Shown: positions 22,838 to 35,085, counted from the stretch's first letter. The stretch: DNA of 64,000 nt from Telopea speciosissima (GCF_018873765.1 NC_057925.1:49488010-49552009), one strand, 5' to 3'. Notes: generated by a model not told the origin, from the sequence alone. A program made the numbers and translations.

Positions 22838-23480
22838 GTGATAGAACTTGTTTTGTCAAAAGCAAAAATTGGAAAGCAATTTGGACGCTTGAACTTCATC
22901 CATGATTTAAAGATTTTCTTTTGGAAGGTCTTGATTGGCGATTTAGGTACTAAGGATAAGATTAGTAATATTATATCTATTAGTTTAATGAGAAGTAGTT
23001 TTCTGTCCGATAGTGTGGTTTACGTCGGCACTCCCATGTGTTTATCTCTCTCCACCTCAAAACAAATGAGTAGATATGTCATTTTTATAGGGGGAGGAGA
23101 GAGATAGACTCATGGAAGTGTTGGTGTAAGCCACACTCCTAGACAGAGTTCTTTTGCCTTATTCAATGTCTCTTAAATCTGGTTGGCATTTGTTTTTATC
23201 TTGTTTGATTTTTAACCATATTTGGATGACGAGACATTGGGACTTCGAGCATAATACTTTAAATCTTCTTCTTTTATAGATTTGTTTGAATCCTTTGTGT
23301 GTTCTTCGAATCTCTCTAGATAAGTCTCGCTACTACCATTACTAAGAACTATCTTTGGGGATTTCAAAACAAATTTGTATTTCAAAATGTCACCTTCGAT
23401 CTTGGTCTTTTAACCGATCCCAATCCTAGTAATGATTCCTCGTCATCTAGCTTTGTGTCTCTTGTTGAACATCAAATGTT
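22838..23480 (+). pseudogene. Decayed LINE reverse-transcriptase C-terminal region
   Basis: The open frame at 22838 contains KIGKQFGRLNFIHDLKIFFW followed by KVLIGDLGTKDKISN. This pattern resembles the zf-RVT region found at the C-terminal end of plant LINE ORF2 proteins ('W-x-LxxxPKxKxFxWxxxxxxLxTxxxL'). Downstream, frames with SGWHLFLSCLIF and NHIWMTRHWDF continue the resemblance but are interrupted by stops. It is therefore a non-functional remnant. The upstream reverse transcriptase core is not visible. Confidence 0.45.
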
Positions 23481-25800
23481 GCCTTCCGTGGATCATCCAA
23501 TCTTTATTTGTGATGGTTTTTTTCTTCTTTCTCTAATAACAAGTGCTAGAAAAAGGGTACCAGAAAGTAGAAGTGGGGTAGCTAATAAGGATTTAGTATC
23601 ATTTTTTTCTTTTTTTTTTTTTGTTTTTATTTATTTATTTATTATTACTTTTTTGTTTACCTTTTTGAATTGAACCCAATGATATGGCATAAAAGGCAAC
23701 CAAAAAAAAAAACCTTCTAAATATATTTTAAAAAAAAAAACTTAAATTTTGAAACAAATTTAATGTTATATATGCTTATGGTCTACACATTAAATAGTTA
23801 TATTTTACTAATAAAAAGTGAATAGATCCAACAATTTATGTGTGTAAATTATCAATTTTTTTTTCTCTTTTATTTTTTAATTCTAAACATTTAAAACCCA
23901 TGTCATCCTCTCCTTTTTTTGTGGTTCTCGAAATGTTTGGCCGTATTTTTAATTGTCATTTTTTTAGGCATTTTAAACACATCATACCGAACAAAGTTTT
24001 TTTATTATCATTCCTGTTTTAACTAAGCATGATCACAAGTCACAACTACTAAACCTTTGGATAGGTAATTAACCCATCAAATTATCATAAATATTATATA
24101 GTGATTGGTCCTACCATGCATCTTAGCAATACCTCCATGATCAAGCCACTTGAGCTTGTTTAAGTTTCTTTAATTTAATCAATCAAAGGAGGCATAATCA
24201 ATATTATCATTTGGGATTAAATAAACTCAATCATCATATATAGTGGTCCTTCCAATTCTAGTATTCTAATATACTCCATTGACGGATCAAGATGCTTCTT
24301 ATTGACCTCATTTTTGTTTAATTCTTAGAAACCTCCAGGAGTTCAGTTGTCACTAAAGTGCACTCTTTAAGTTCTAAGGTGATGTTCATGTCATGAATCA
24401 GGAATTTTATTTGGTGACCAACTTGAGAGATAAAGATTTGTGTGTGGTTTGTATGATTATACTTTTATTAAAAAAAAACTTGAGAGATAAAGATGGCTAT
24501 AATGACATCTTTATCACTCTCATCGGCCCACGAGCTGAGTGTATGAGGACCTTTAGAAGGAAAATCTTGTGGTTACAAAATGTTCAGGTTTAGTAACATA
24601 TCGGTCGATATGTATCAAACTCGTTCATATTCGATATGGATACTTGACCGATATAATATCAATGTATCGATCTATAATGAAGGTAAAATGGTTTTAAAAT
24701 GATTTTTCTTTTTTAAAATGAAGGTAAAATCATTCGATACGATCCATATCAGTATCAATATCGGTTGGAACAAATACCAATCCTGATTCTGAGATTTAAA
24801 TCCATGGTGGTGAGGAAGCTGATGAAAAAGAAGTTGTAATCTAGCTTCTTTGTTTGTTTTTCTTTTTGGTTTAATATAATACAAATTTTCTTTTAATAAT
24901 GTTCTCTTTCTTTACCAAAAAAAAAAAAATTTCTTCTTTAAACAAAGGTAAATTACTACCATTTCACATGTGTACCTAAAAGAAGTGCAAAGCAATAGCA
25001 ACTCTTGACTTGAGGGCAAGGATTTTATTTATTTATTTAAATTTTTTATTTTATTTGGATAGAAGCAAGGATTCAGTAATCAGTTTTTGGATCTATATTG
25101 GCCGAGATTTACATTTGATTTTTATTAACAAATCATATTTTATTACCTTTTTACCCTTGGTTTGTATCAATCCATCGACCTAGGTCGATCAAGTATCAGT
25201 ATTGACCACTATCAATACTGATACAAGAACCCTAAAAAATCTAGCATGGATCGACCACTCTAGATCAACATGAATCATGATCAAGCTCGGCTTCTCTAGA
25301 TTAACAAGAATCGATATCAAGCTGATAAAAAAAATTATTTTAAATCCTTAAAGTAGACACTTTTAAGAATAAGATAAGTAACAATTAAAAGAAAAATACT
25401 ATTTTCTCATTTCACAAGACAATCCCATTATTAAGGAACTAAAACAGTTACTCTCCAAACTTAAAACATATAAAAGGATCTGATACTGATCATGTAATCT
25501 TCTTAAAATATTTCTAGCTTCACCCTTGTTTTTATCAATCCAAAAATATGTCTAGAATCTAGATTAATTAGAGACTTACCACATGGGTCACATGGGAGCA
25601 AGTTGTTGTACGGATATTGTCTTGTCTACAAAAGATTTGAGCATCATTTAATAAATTAATGTCATATTCGGATGCTTTACTGCTCTCTCCTTAGGGCACA
25701 GAAATTGAGGTATCTAATCCCTTTTCTCCTCCACCAAAACGGACCATATCTTCACCACACTTTTTAAGATTATTCTTCCATGTGGATATATATATATATA
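23481..25800. other. AT-rich gene-free spacer
   Basis: Long T-runs (23605-23645) and A-runs (near 23700 and 24916). The stretch 24595-24780 is rich in TATCGATA / GATATGGAT words like those at 9.05 kb. A (TA)n run sits at 25787-25800. Nothing protein-like was found. Confidence 0.5.
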
Positions 25801-25802
25801 TG

Positions 25803-26005
25803 GGGTGTTGTTCTCTGTGTCGCAGTGCAGTTTGAGGTTGGGATGTCGCCATTTGACAGGCACGAGTGCATGACATCCAACAATTTGATCTCAATTCAGC
25901 TATTTTTTTTTCTTTTTCTTTTTTTTGAGCTCGAACCATTGGATGTTGTACCTGTCAAGTGATGACAGCCCAACCCCAAAGTGCACTGCACTTTTAGGGA
26001 ATTGG
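25803..26005. mobile_element. Diverged foldback element
   Basis: The left arm, from GTTCTCTGTGTCGCAGTGCA through GAGGTTGGGATGTC and TTTGACAGGCAC, is matched in inverted order near 25930-25995 by ACCTGTCAAGTGATGACAG, CCCAACCCCAAAGTGCACTGC. Arms are about 60 bp with many mismatches. The left end matches the 20.5-kb element. No clear target duplication remains. Confidence 0.5.
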
Positions 26006-28195
26006 AAAGTATTTTTTTTTCTCATATGGACCTAACGTTTTGATTCCCTTCTAGTTGGCTAAGTGTGTGCAACACACGACCAAATGAGTACAGTGTGAAC
26101 ATGATTAGAGGGATTGGAATTGGAACGGGTTGAATTTGTTGATTCGAATTGGAATCAATTGAAATTGATTTTAATTTTAATTAATTGTTTCATATGCTAC
26201 TTTTAGAGTTTACGGTTTAGGGTTTAGATCGATTTCCAATTGATTTTAATTGGAATCAAAATCAACTGAGATGCCCGATTCTAAACTCTTTTACTATGAT
26301 TTGTAGTGGAGAGAGGAGGGGGGGAGTCTAAACGTAGGGAGTGTCAAAAGTTAGCTTGCAATGGTATAGGTCCAATTCAAACGGACCGATTAAAGCTTGA
26401 ATTTGATTGATTGGTTAGTAAATGGTTTAGTGTCAGAACTAGACCGGTTATTATTCGGACCTTCACATGTTTCGTTATCCCCGATACCCAACAAAATTAA
26501 TTGACATTGATAACCAACTGTTTACATAGCTTTTCGGACAAGAATTAAACACATTGAAATACGTATCGATTCGAAGGTCTCGACACTCCACGTCTCATCC
26601 ACACATCTCATAAGAGATAAGAACATTTTATAAAAAAGCCCTAACCCTAAAAAGTACAAAAATGCCGCCCCAATAAGTCCAAACGATCCATCCGGTCTGG
26701 CTCGAATGAGAACTGAACAAATGTCAAAATACGTATCGATTCGAAGATTTCGACCCTCCACATCTCATCCACACTCTCAAAAGAGAAGACCGACTAGCCT
26801 GTTTATACTTTGATCAACTTATTTATGGCATATTTACAACCCATTTATAACCCAATTAACCTGTTTAAATACAGATTAGTCTTAGGGAAAAGTTTGGGTA
26901 CACCGCAAGGTGCCCAGGTTGTGTCTATCTTTATCCCACCCCCTTGAAAGGACCACCTTGTACCTCCCCCATGCCACTTGTCCATTGGTTCAAGTCGCTA
27001 ACATGTTTAGAGTGAGTGGTGTGCCCACCTTTCATCCATTGCTTTATTGATTTGATCTCTAATAATTGAACGATCGAAAACAAACGTGTCCAAGCCAAGC
27101 CTAAAAGGCCCAATTAACAAATGATGCAATACCGATGCAGGATTTTAAATTAGTGGGGATGATTAGGGCTGACCAAAACCGATTGGTCTACCCATACAAG
27201 CCCGAATCACTTGCATGTTTTTCGTCAAGAACGGGTGTTCATTTTCAAAAATATTATTTTTATTGTTCTTGACTTGGAACTGTGTAAAGTCAACTGATGA
27301 TACTTACTCATAAATGTGGAAGTGATCTGGCTGGTTAACGGATCTTTGTAACTTTAATACCTTGCACTAGACACACATGAATAAATAGTCCTTCTTCTTA
27401 CCAAAAAAACAATCCGGCGTCGGGCTAAACTAGAATCTAAAATATGCTAAGGGTCTGAATGTATAATAAAAGAAAGTTTGTTGCACGCGCGCTGTTCACG
27501 TGAAGTGAGCATCTCTCATGTGGCCTTTGTCCATTCATGCATGGTTAGAAGTTTCTCGAGGTCCAAACGTGTTCCTTCTGCTTATCACTAATCTCTCAGT
27601 TTCTGTATATAGGATCAATCTTATCTGAACGATTTTTCAAATCTTATAAGAAGTCCAACATCAATGAGATCCAAAACCAAATCTATAAGGAAAGTTCCAT
27701 TTCGACTCGATTGGGTTTGATTTAATATACATATTTATACAAAACTATGAAAAAAAACTGATTTTTTTAATGAGTTTCAAGTTGTTATCAACTTCTTATC
27801 AGGGTAGATCAATTTAATTTCAGTTTTGGTCGGGGTTTTGAACCGGTTTTGATTTCAATGTCGGATTCTGTTAGTTTCCATATTAGTTCGATTCAGTTTC
27901 AGGGTTGTAATACCCCAATCTGAAACCTGTCCAACAAGCTATTGGTGTGGTTCGATCTGGGGTATTTCAGTTTGGTTAGAACCGGTTCACCCAATCGAGC
28001 TCAATTTTGACACCCCTTAAGGAGATAGAGACATCGTTGACTTTTCATTCACCCATGGTGAAGAAGGAATCCCCTCACCATGACCGTTGGTTCTATCGGA
28101 TTGATAGGAACATTAGGAGTCTAATCATATGATCATATCACCAATAGAAAATGTTTGAAAAAAAACTTAGTCCACAAATATAATAGTTGAGTGGG
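26006..28195. other. Repeat-rich gene-free spacer
   Basis: It contains a pair of diverged direct repeats (26557-26620 and 26727-26790, both with AAATACGTATCGATTCGAAG) and several stretches of GAATTGGAATCAATTG-type dispersed repeats. No gene is seen. Confidence 0.45.
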
Positions 28196-29478
28196 TGGTA
28201 GCAGCGTTACGGGTATTTTCGTTAAACGCAACACTAAACGCCACGGTTTAATCTGAACCGTTTATTTTTTGACCTTTTAATCGTAGCTGTTGAATAAAAA
28301 AAGTTTGTAACCTGCTCACCGTGACAACAGGTTTCATCTTTTTCCTATGCTTCTTCGTTGCAGGGGAGTGCTTCAGGTGATACGGAACCCTACTTGGTTC
28401 AGGGGAGTGCTTCAGGTGATCGTTTACTTTTGGCCCCTTCTCCTCTCTACAGCCATTTGTCTCACCGTTGTCGTCGTCGTCTTTGGTTTGGTATCCCCGA
28501 TTAAACCTGAAGCTACCGTGGAGAAAGCTCTTGTCGTCTTTGGTTTGGTATCTCCTTGAACCTGAAGCTTCTGTGGAGACAACCAGCACAGGTGGAAGAG
28601 GAAACCCTGAAGAATTAAAACCCTATCTTTTTCTTCATTCTCTCGTTGTCTCTAAGACTAATTTCTTTCTTTCCTCTGGTTTTCTAAGCAACTGGAAAAA
28701 CATGGAAATGTAAATTTCAGGAAGATAAAAAAAATAAAATTATAATTGGGGCTTTTTCTGGTCTTCATTTGATTTCCTTTTTCTGAATTTCTCCTTTGGA
28801 TTCGATTTTGCTAGGGGTGTTAATCGATTGGATCTGAGGCGTCTTCTCCAGGAAAGGGGTTGCAGAGGATTGGATCCCTAAGATCCACTGTAAGTACATC
28901 TAACCCCTAAAAATTATAATTGGGACTTGACATATCCCTAAGATCGATTGGATCTAACGTCTTCTCTGTTAGATGTTCTTAGATTTTAGGGGTTAAGCTT
29001 GTAGCAATGGCTGTCATTACTTGTGAATTTGGGGTCGGTGTTCCTTTTCTTTTTTTTTTTGTAATTGATTGTCTCTCTAGGTTTGCATAGAAGAGATTTA
29101 CAGGGGAGTGCTTCAAGGAGATGGGTTTTGAGTTGCAGGGGTGGTTCCTTTTATTTATTTATATATTTTTTTGGTAAATTGATTCTCTCTGGGTTTGCAG
29201 AAAATAGGTTTACAGGGGAAGAGAGATATTTACAAGGGATTGCTTCAAGGAGATAGGTTTTGGGTTGCAAGTGGTGGTTCCTTGGTTGTCTCTGGGTTTG
29301 GGTTTGGGTTGCAGATCGGTAGCTGAAGAAGAAGAAGAAGAAGAAGAAGAAGACGTGGGAGAGCCGGTTGCAAATTGAAAACTCAACGGTTAAGATCGAC
29401 TGGTTAAATCTCAACGGTTGAAATTTAACCGTTACGTATAACGGCACGTTTATCCGTCTTTATCGGCGCTGCGACTTT
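28196..29478. mobile_element. Possible Mutator-like element with internal repeats
   Basis: The left end GTAGCAGCGTTACGGGTATT near 28198 and the inverted right end GTCGCAGCGCCGATAAAGAC near 29475 are imperfect inverted repeats, each followed inward by AAACG and GGTTTAA/GGTTAAA words. Inside, CAGGGGAGTGCTTCA occurs at about 28361, 28395 and 29100, and there is a 66-bp imperfect duplication near 28470-28580. No transposase is visible and I found no matching target duplication. Confidence 0.35.
29325..29352. repeat. (GAA)n microsatellite
   Basis: About nine perfect GAA units. Confidence 0.95.
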
Positions 29479-30452
29479 TTTCTATTATTTCCTTTAGCTT
29501 TGGGTGGGGTAACAGCGAACCAAATTGGTGGGATCATGGGTTACAGTGTGGCATGTTTTTATTGCATCAATTAAGTTGTGGTTGGTATGTATTCTAGAAT
29601 GGATTTTGGGTCTTCTGAAGCGAGAAAATGGTGAAGAATCAGATTTCAGAATGTATACTAAAAACAAACTTGGACTAGTAATTGACTGCCTCAATTAATT
29701 AAGAAAGATATTCTTATTCTTTCCGGTGTTTGGAAGCTGATACATGTACAGAAGATGTTCTTTGGTGGGCTACGGCCCAAGGAGGTGTTTGGAGTTCAGT
29801 TCACCATACCCAACAGCTTTAGTGCTTTACTAATTTTATGGATGGGTCCATTATTGAGAAAGTTATGGGCCCACATAAAAAATTTAAGCCCATATCATAA
29901 ATATGTTTTCTTGGGAGAGCACTAGGAAACAGGGTTTGAAAAAATTGGATTTTGGACCGATCCAGATTAGAATCAGCCAAGTTCGATCCCAATTCCAGTT
30001 GATCCGAACCTGATCGATCCTGCACGGAAACTAGGGCCTGGCAAATTTCGACTCAAATTGGAATCAACCAAGAGCAATCCGGATCCAGATTCCTGATTTT
30101 AAAACCCTGCAGGGAAAGAAGAGATACCAAGTTTCTACTGTCAAATGTCAACCTCGTTTCCATCCAAATGGATAGCATGGATAAAATTTTGGGTGAATAA
30201 TTTGGTTTTGTTTGAAAATTTCAGGTTAGGCTTTTTCCTTGCAGGATCGATCACTAAGAAATATGTTTATGGGTGCTGTTTAGGTAAGGCTTCCTAGGTG
30301 AACCATTTAAGAAACCTTTACCCAAAAATATAACAAAGTGAAATCCCCATCAACTTTATCCATTCCATAACAGCTGGGCTGAGCATAGAATTATTAATGG
30401 GTTTCGAATTGATGCCCCTCTGCACGCCCTCATTGGTCCATGCTAGTGCCTA
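29479..30452. other. Gene-free spacer
   Basis: Contains a dispersed-repeat stretch (29935-30110) with GATCCAGAT and GAATCAGCCAAG words. No gene is recognised. Confidence 0.45.
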
Positions 30453-30621
30453 ATACATAAATGGTGATAACAATTCCAACAAGTAACCAATAGTAACTTG
30501 AGTATAGAATTCTTCCAGTCAAATTTCAGTTTCACCTCAGAGTGAATTTCTTCAAAGCATGATATCAGAAATTTTAATTCTTTTCTTCAGAGTGAACTGA
30601 AACATTTGAGTTTGAGGATTA
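30453..30621. repeat. Long direct repeat, copy 1
   Basis: Begins ATACATAAATGGTGATAACA. A near-copy lies at 31755-31922, about 1.3 kb away in the same orientation. The stretch TTTCTTCAAAGCATGATATC onward is identical over several tens of bases. Confidence 0.85.
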
Positions 30622-31001
30622 AACATTTGGTTTTCTGACGGATTCGAATAAATTTCAGATAGTAATTTTTTGAATACGGATTCTCCTAAATGGATATGAA
30701 CACAGATCGAATACTTTCATTGGCATCTTTACCATTTTTATGATGAGGGTTAGGGTTGAGACTTGAGAATTCAACAACTACCCTTTCTTCTATTCTTTTT
30801 CGTCTTTGATTTTTTTCACATAGATGTGCGATTCCATGTATCACATTACATAAAATAATATATATAAACCAATAGAAAATATAGAAAAAGAATCACATTA
30901 TCTTAATTTATAAAATTATAAAAAAATAAGATAACAAAATCCAATAAGGTCATTTAAAAAGATAGATGGACACAGATCAGACATAGAGATATATTTCAAA
31001 T

Positions 31002-31540
31002 TAGGACTGCAACAAGATCAGGTTGGGCCGGGCTGTATAGAACCTTAGCCCAACCATAGGTCCCCTTAACTGGCCCAGGCCCGACCCGACCCTAACTCAG
31101 GGCCAGAAAAATCCAACCCTGATCCGCCTTTAGGGTCGGGCCGGGCTGATCCTGATTGGCCCTTATCATGGGGGAGGGGAAAGGAAATGCATAAGCTCGA
31201 ATGGGTTGGGGAGAAAATTATCAATTTTACGTAAAATAACATTGTAATAAAATATATTATATCACTTATTGTCTTCATATATCATATATTATATAACAAA
31301 ATGTGGGTGATGTTTAAAGTTTGTAAAATATATATAATATCAATATATGCTTTATAGTATAACTTAAAATAGGGTTGGGTTGGGCCAGGATTAGCCCGAA
31401 ACCTCAACCTTGACCTGACCCGACCCTGACTCAGGGCCAAAAATTTCTAGCCCTGACCCACCCTCAGGGCCAAATTTCTCCCCAGACCCTATTTGGGCTC
31501 AGGGCGGGTTCGGGCTGACAGGGCCAAACATGCACCCCTA
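31002..31540. mobile_element. hAT-type MITE with GC-rich ends
   Basis: Starts TAGGACTGCAAC and ends GCACCCCTA, so the termini are inverted as TAGG(A/G)(C/G)TGC. Both ends are GC-rich with CCCGACCC-type words and the centre is AT-rich. The flanks TTTCAAAT (30994-31001) and TTTTAGAT (31541-31548) match at 6 of 8 positions, consistent with an old 8-bp duplication. Ends and composition resemble the hAT-like elements at 40.8-47.2 kb. Confidence 0.55.
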
Positions 31541-31754
31541 TTTTAGATATATTATTACCATCAGATTGCTAAACGAATCGAATAATAATCAGTCAGATAA
31601 GGAGATTACCATATTCGTATCCGATTAGTTTCGGATAGATTTGGATTCTCCTACACGGATAAGAAAGCGGATCGAATACAGATTTTTGAATATCTCTTTA
31701 CATCTCTACATGCTGGTGTAAGGGCCATGCAACCAGACAACAAACTCTTGCCAT

Positions 31755-31922
31755 ATACATAAATGGTGATAACAGCACCAATAAATATCCAATAGCAACT
31801 CTAGTATAGAATCGTTCAAGTCAAATTTCAGTTTACCTCAGAAGGAATTTCTTCAAAGCATGATATCAGAAATTTTAATTCTTTTCTTCAGGGTGAACTG
31901 AAACATTTGAGTTTGAGGATTA
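31755..31922. repeat. Long direct repeat, copy 2
   Basis: Partner of 30453-30621, with small indels. The two copies bracket about 1.1 kb that includes the 31.0-kb MITE. Confidence 0.85.
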
Positions 31923-32949
31923 CATTCACTCTCACCTCAAGCATGAATTCGAGGATTGACAGCAAGAGTGCCACACAATAATCAAATGGATCCGGTCACG
32001 AAGCACAACTCGTTAGACTTATCCCTGAACTGAAAAACAAAAGATCAGTCTCTAAACAAAAATTGAAAATCCCAATCTCATTTACATCATCTATGGGAAC
32101 CCAAACCAAGCTTGCACCCTAGTATAATCTAGAGGGGTGATCCAGAGGGCCCCTTGTAACAATGAAACCCACATGGTAATTCCCAGTCTGGAAATGCTAA
32201 TTAAAAAGGATAATAAAAAACCAACTTCCATGAGCCCAAGAGAAATTCTAGCTCAACATACCAGTGAGGACCATGTGGAGGCCAGAGAAACCTGGGCTTA
32301 TATTTGATCCGCGAGGCTAGCACTCTACCCCCTGACACCAATGCGCCGTGAATTTTTATACAGAATTCCGGGACCAATTCAACTGAGTAATTAAATAAAT
32401 TTACTCAGAATACTCTTGTGTATAACTTTACCAGTATGCCAATTTGCTAACTACCTTCTTTGTTGATCCACAATCCCTGAATTCAAGATGAATAATGAGC
32501 CATTATATAAACTAAATACAAATGGAAAAAAATGGAACAAAATAGAACCTCAACCATTTCAAGATATAGCAGTTTGAAAACCAATGAACAATTCAAATTC
32601 TCATGGGAAGTTCAAGTGAAAAGAAGACCCCTTAATAACCAGCCACACACATGCTACAGGATCCTTTCTTTCTAATACAGAAACTTATTTCAACACTCAA
32701 AAGAATATCATTAATGTTTGTGCTGCAACTCAACCCAAAGGAAGAAAAAACGAGGGAAGTGTGTGGTGCTGCTTTGCATGTATAATTACCTTGCCAAGTG
32801 CTTAAATAGCCAATATTAACCAAGATTAATCACTTGATAAAGCTACAGAGGAATATTTTGAGAACACAAAAAAAGATACCACGAGTTTCCAAATTGTTGC
32901 AGCCCAATGTCACTCTCACAGATACAATAGAAGATACAAGTCTTGGAGT
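31923..32949. other. Downstream region of the PPR gene, with a tRNA-like stretch
   Basis: The part next to 32950 should hold the PPR 3' UTR. Around 32290-32350 the minus strand reads GGTGTCAGGGGGTAGAGTGC followed by CTAGCCTCGCGGATCAAA, which resembles a tRNA-derived A-box/B-box head, perhaps of an old SINE extending to about 32100. This is weak; no tail or target duplication was found. Confidence 0.4.
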
Positions 32950-34941
32950 CTAAGCGGTCACATGAACTGTAGTTGCATCAGCACCTACAGGCTTCATAGA
33001 ACAGAAAAGACTCAGAACATCAGCATGATTACGGATATAGTGTGGACATTTGGAAAGACAATTATGTGCCTCATTATGTCTGCCAGCCTTGAAAAATGCT
33101 TCAAACACAAGGAGAACCACAGATGTAGATGGAAACCTCTTTGATGTAATTGCTTTCAGAAAATTCAAAGCATCTTCCCCTGTACCGGATTTTGAGAGAA
33201 AACCAATAAATGGATCCAAGATAGGTGGATAATCATTATTCTTCATCAACTCCAACAGGCTCAAAGCTTCTTTGAGATTTCGTTTAACCAGTAACTTCTC
33301 TATCAGGATTTTGTATGTAGTACGACAAGGCCGAAACTCTTTTCCATTAACCAACTCAATTAAGAGTTTGCACGCATCTTCCACTCTGTTCTTATGGTAA
33401 AAGCCATCAACCAATACCTCAAAAGCATAACCAGCACCTGCAACACCCTTCTTTTCCACCATCTCTAGGAAACAAGAATGTGCCTTGTCTACATCACCAG
33501 TCACACACTGCCCGTGAATTAACGATGCCCACATCTTAAAATCTGGATTACGTCCAGATGTTTGCATATCATTCAATATCTCACAAGCTTCGTCTACTCT
33601 CCCTGCCCTACTAAGCCGAAAGATGATTTCGTCATAAGAGGCACGACTAACTTCAAGACCACCTTTCTCCATGGCCTTCGATATCTTATTGCAATCCCCC
33701 AACTTTCCGACACTGATCAAAGATTTAAGTACAGCATCAAAGGTAGACTGTTTCAAGGCATTCCCTCCTCCCTCTGTAAATATCCTCACAACCCTAGAAA
33801 ACAGATCCATATCTAGGTCTTCTTTACTGGTTACTATGTTCTTTAGAAGAAGAGTACAGTCCTGATTTGGAGGCTTACTGGTGCCATGCATCATCGCAAA
33901 CTCATACAAGTCCACAGCTTCCTTTATCATCTTCTTCTTGTAAAACCGCTGGTAGACGTTTAGATAAGTTTCCTTCTCCATTTCATATCCAGCCACCTTC
34001 ATTTCATCAATAATGCCCCAAAATTTCTCAATGCAATCTTCTCGACCCAAAACCTGAGCCATGGCATTGTAAGTCTGCTCGTTGTGCTTGAAAGATTGGT
34101 TGGCCTCAATCCACCGGAAGAACATCAACGCTTTAACTGGATACAAACTGAGCCGTTCCAGGACCATTGCGACTAAATCGCTGGACATACTAACTTCCAG
34201 ATCTCTAAGTCTCTTTTGAACATCTTCGCTCCACTCGTCTTGCCTAATAATCTTGCAGACTTTAGAACAAATCTGCTCACTCGAATTGTCATCAGATTTT
34301 GACAAGAACAACCCCTTCAATTTATCTAGATCGCTCGCCAATTCTTCTTTCTCAAAATTCTCCGAGACCTTGACAAAGGTGCTCTTAGAAACTCCATAAC
34401 CCTTCTTCCTCATGATCTCAACCAAATCCCAGAACTCCTTCACATGATCTTTCCTACCCAAGATCCCCAGAAACAGATTATACGTTTTCGAACTCAGTTT
34501 TTCATTGTGGGTCTCCGAAACCCAATCGAAAAACCTCCGAGCAGCCTCCGGGCTTTCATCAAGATTTTTTAACACTGTCAACGCCATTTCGTGGGTAACC
34601 GAAGGTCTATTCGATTCTAATTCACCCCTAATGGCATTAGGACTACTTGACCTGGAGAATATATCGGCCAAGAGAAGGGCATGGTCGTGATCGGGATCCT
34701 TATGTTCCACAGCCAGTTCTGACGAAAAGCTACGGTGGCCAGGATTCCTTGTAACCGAATCAGACAAGAGTGGAATGCAATTTGGATACCCATATCGACC
34801 AGAAATCGAAGAAAAGCAATAAGGTTTTTGAGGATTCAGCTCCCTTACCTGTAAGCCCGTAGTCATAAACTCGATTGTCGAGGTGCAAATGGAAGATCGA
34901 GAACGATTACGAAGGAGGAGCAATCGCCATGTACTTCTCAT
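32950..34941 (-). CDS. P-class pentatricopeptide repeat protein, probably mitochondrial
   Basis: 663 aa from the ATG at 34941 (MRSTWRLLLLRNRSRSSICT). The open frame extends eight codons further only through a TTG. No intron. The N-terminus is rich in Arg and Ser with no acidic residues, typical of a mitochondrial presequence. At least eight PPR-like units follow. Examples are TYNLFLGILGRKDHVKEFWD, TYNAMAQVLGREDCIEKFWG, SYDEIIFRLSRAGRVDEACE, MWASLIHGQCVTGDVDKAHS and TYKILIEKLLVKRNLKEALS, separated by non-repeat spacers. There is no E, DYW or SMR domain, so it is P class. P-class proteins bind organelle RNA and aid splicing, processing or stability. The layout recalls the Arabidopsis At3g02490 / At5g15980 / BIR6 group; that is from memory and moderately sure. 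Telo-box motifs lie just upstream. The reading frame is intact. Confidence 0.9.
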   Translation of the reverse strand: MRSTWRLLLLRNRSRSSICTSTIEFMTTGLQVRELNPQKPYCFSSISGRYGYPNCIPLLSDSVTRNPGHRSFSSELAVEHKDPDHDHALLLADIFSRSSSPNAIRGELESNRPSVTHEMALTVLKNLDESPEAARRFFDWVSETHNEKLSSKTYNLFLGILGRKDHVKEFWDLVEIMRKKGYGVSKSTFVKVSENFEKEELASDLDKLKGLFLSKSDDNSSEQICSKVCKIIRQDEWSEDVQKRLRDLEVSMSSDLVAMVLERLSLYPVKALMFFRWIEANQSFKHNEQTYNAMAQVLGREDCIEKFWGIIDEMKVAGYEMEKETYLNVYQRFYKKKMIKEAVDLYEFAMMHGTSKPPNQDCTLLLKNIVTSKEDLDMDLFSRVVRIFTEGGGNALKQSTFDAVLKSLISVGKLGDCNKISKAMEKGGLEVSRASYDEIIFRLSRAGRVDEACEILNDMQTSGRNPDFKMWASLIHGQCVTGDVDKAHSCFLEMVEKKGVAGAGYAFEVLVDGFYHKNRVEDACKLLIELVNGKEFRPCRTTYKILIEKLLVKRNLKEALSLLELMKNNDYPPILDPFIGFLSKSGTGEDALNFLKAITSKRFPSTSVVLLVFEAFFKAGRHNEAHNCLSKCPHYIRNHADVLSLFCSMKPVGADATTVHVTA

Positions 34942-34980
34942 CTTTCTGCCGAGAGTAGTAGCCAAACTATTTGGAAAAAG

Positions 34981-34990
34981 CTAGGGTTTT
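34981..34990 (-). promoter_or_regulatory. Telo-box-like motif near the PPR start
   Basis: The minus strand reads AAAACCCTAG, 40 bp upstream of the PPR start codon. Telo-boxes (AAACCCTA) are common near starts of plant genes for translation and organelle RNA functions. Role here is inferred. Confidence 0.5.
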
Positions 34991-35085
34991 GCGCTTCTCA
35001 CATTCAGTAGTTCTTTGCTTACCATCATAAGTCGGGGCTCAGAGGGAATAGCTACTCGCGAGCAACTGAGCAGAACTGGGATGGA

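Noticed and set aside
34942-34965. Longer start for the PPR protein
   Set aside because: The eight extra codons begin at TTG; the first ATG in frame at 34941 gives a good mitochondrial presequence.
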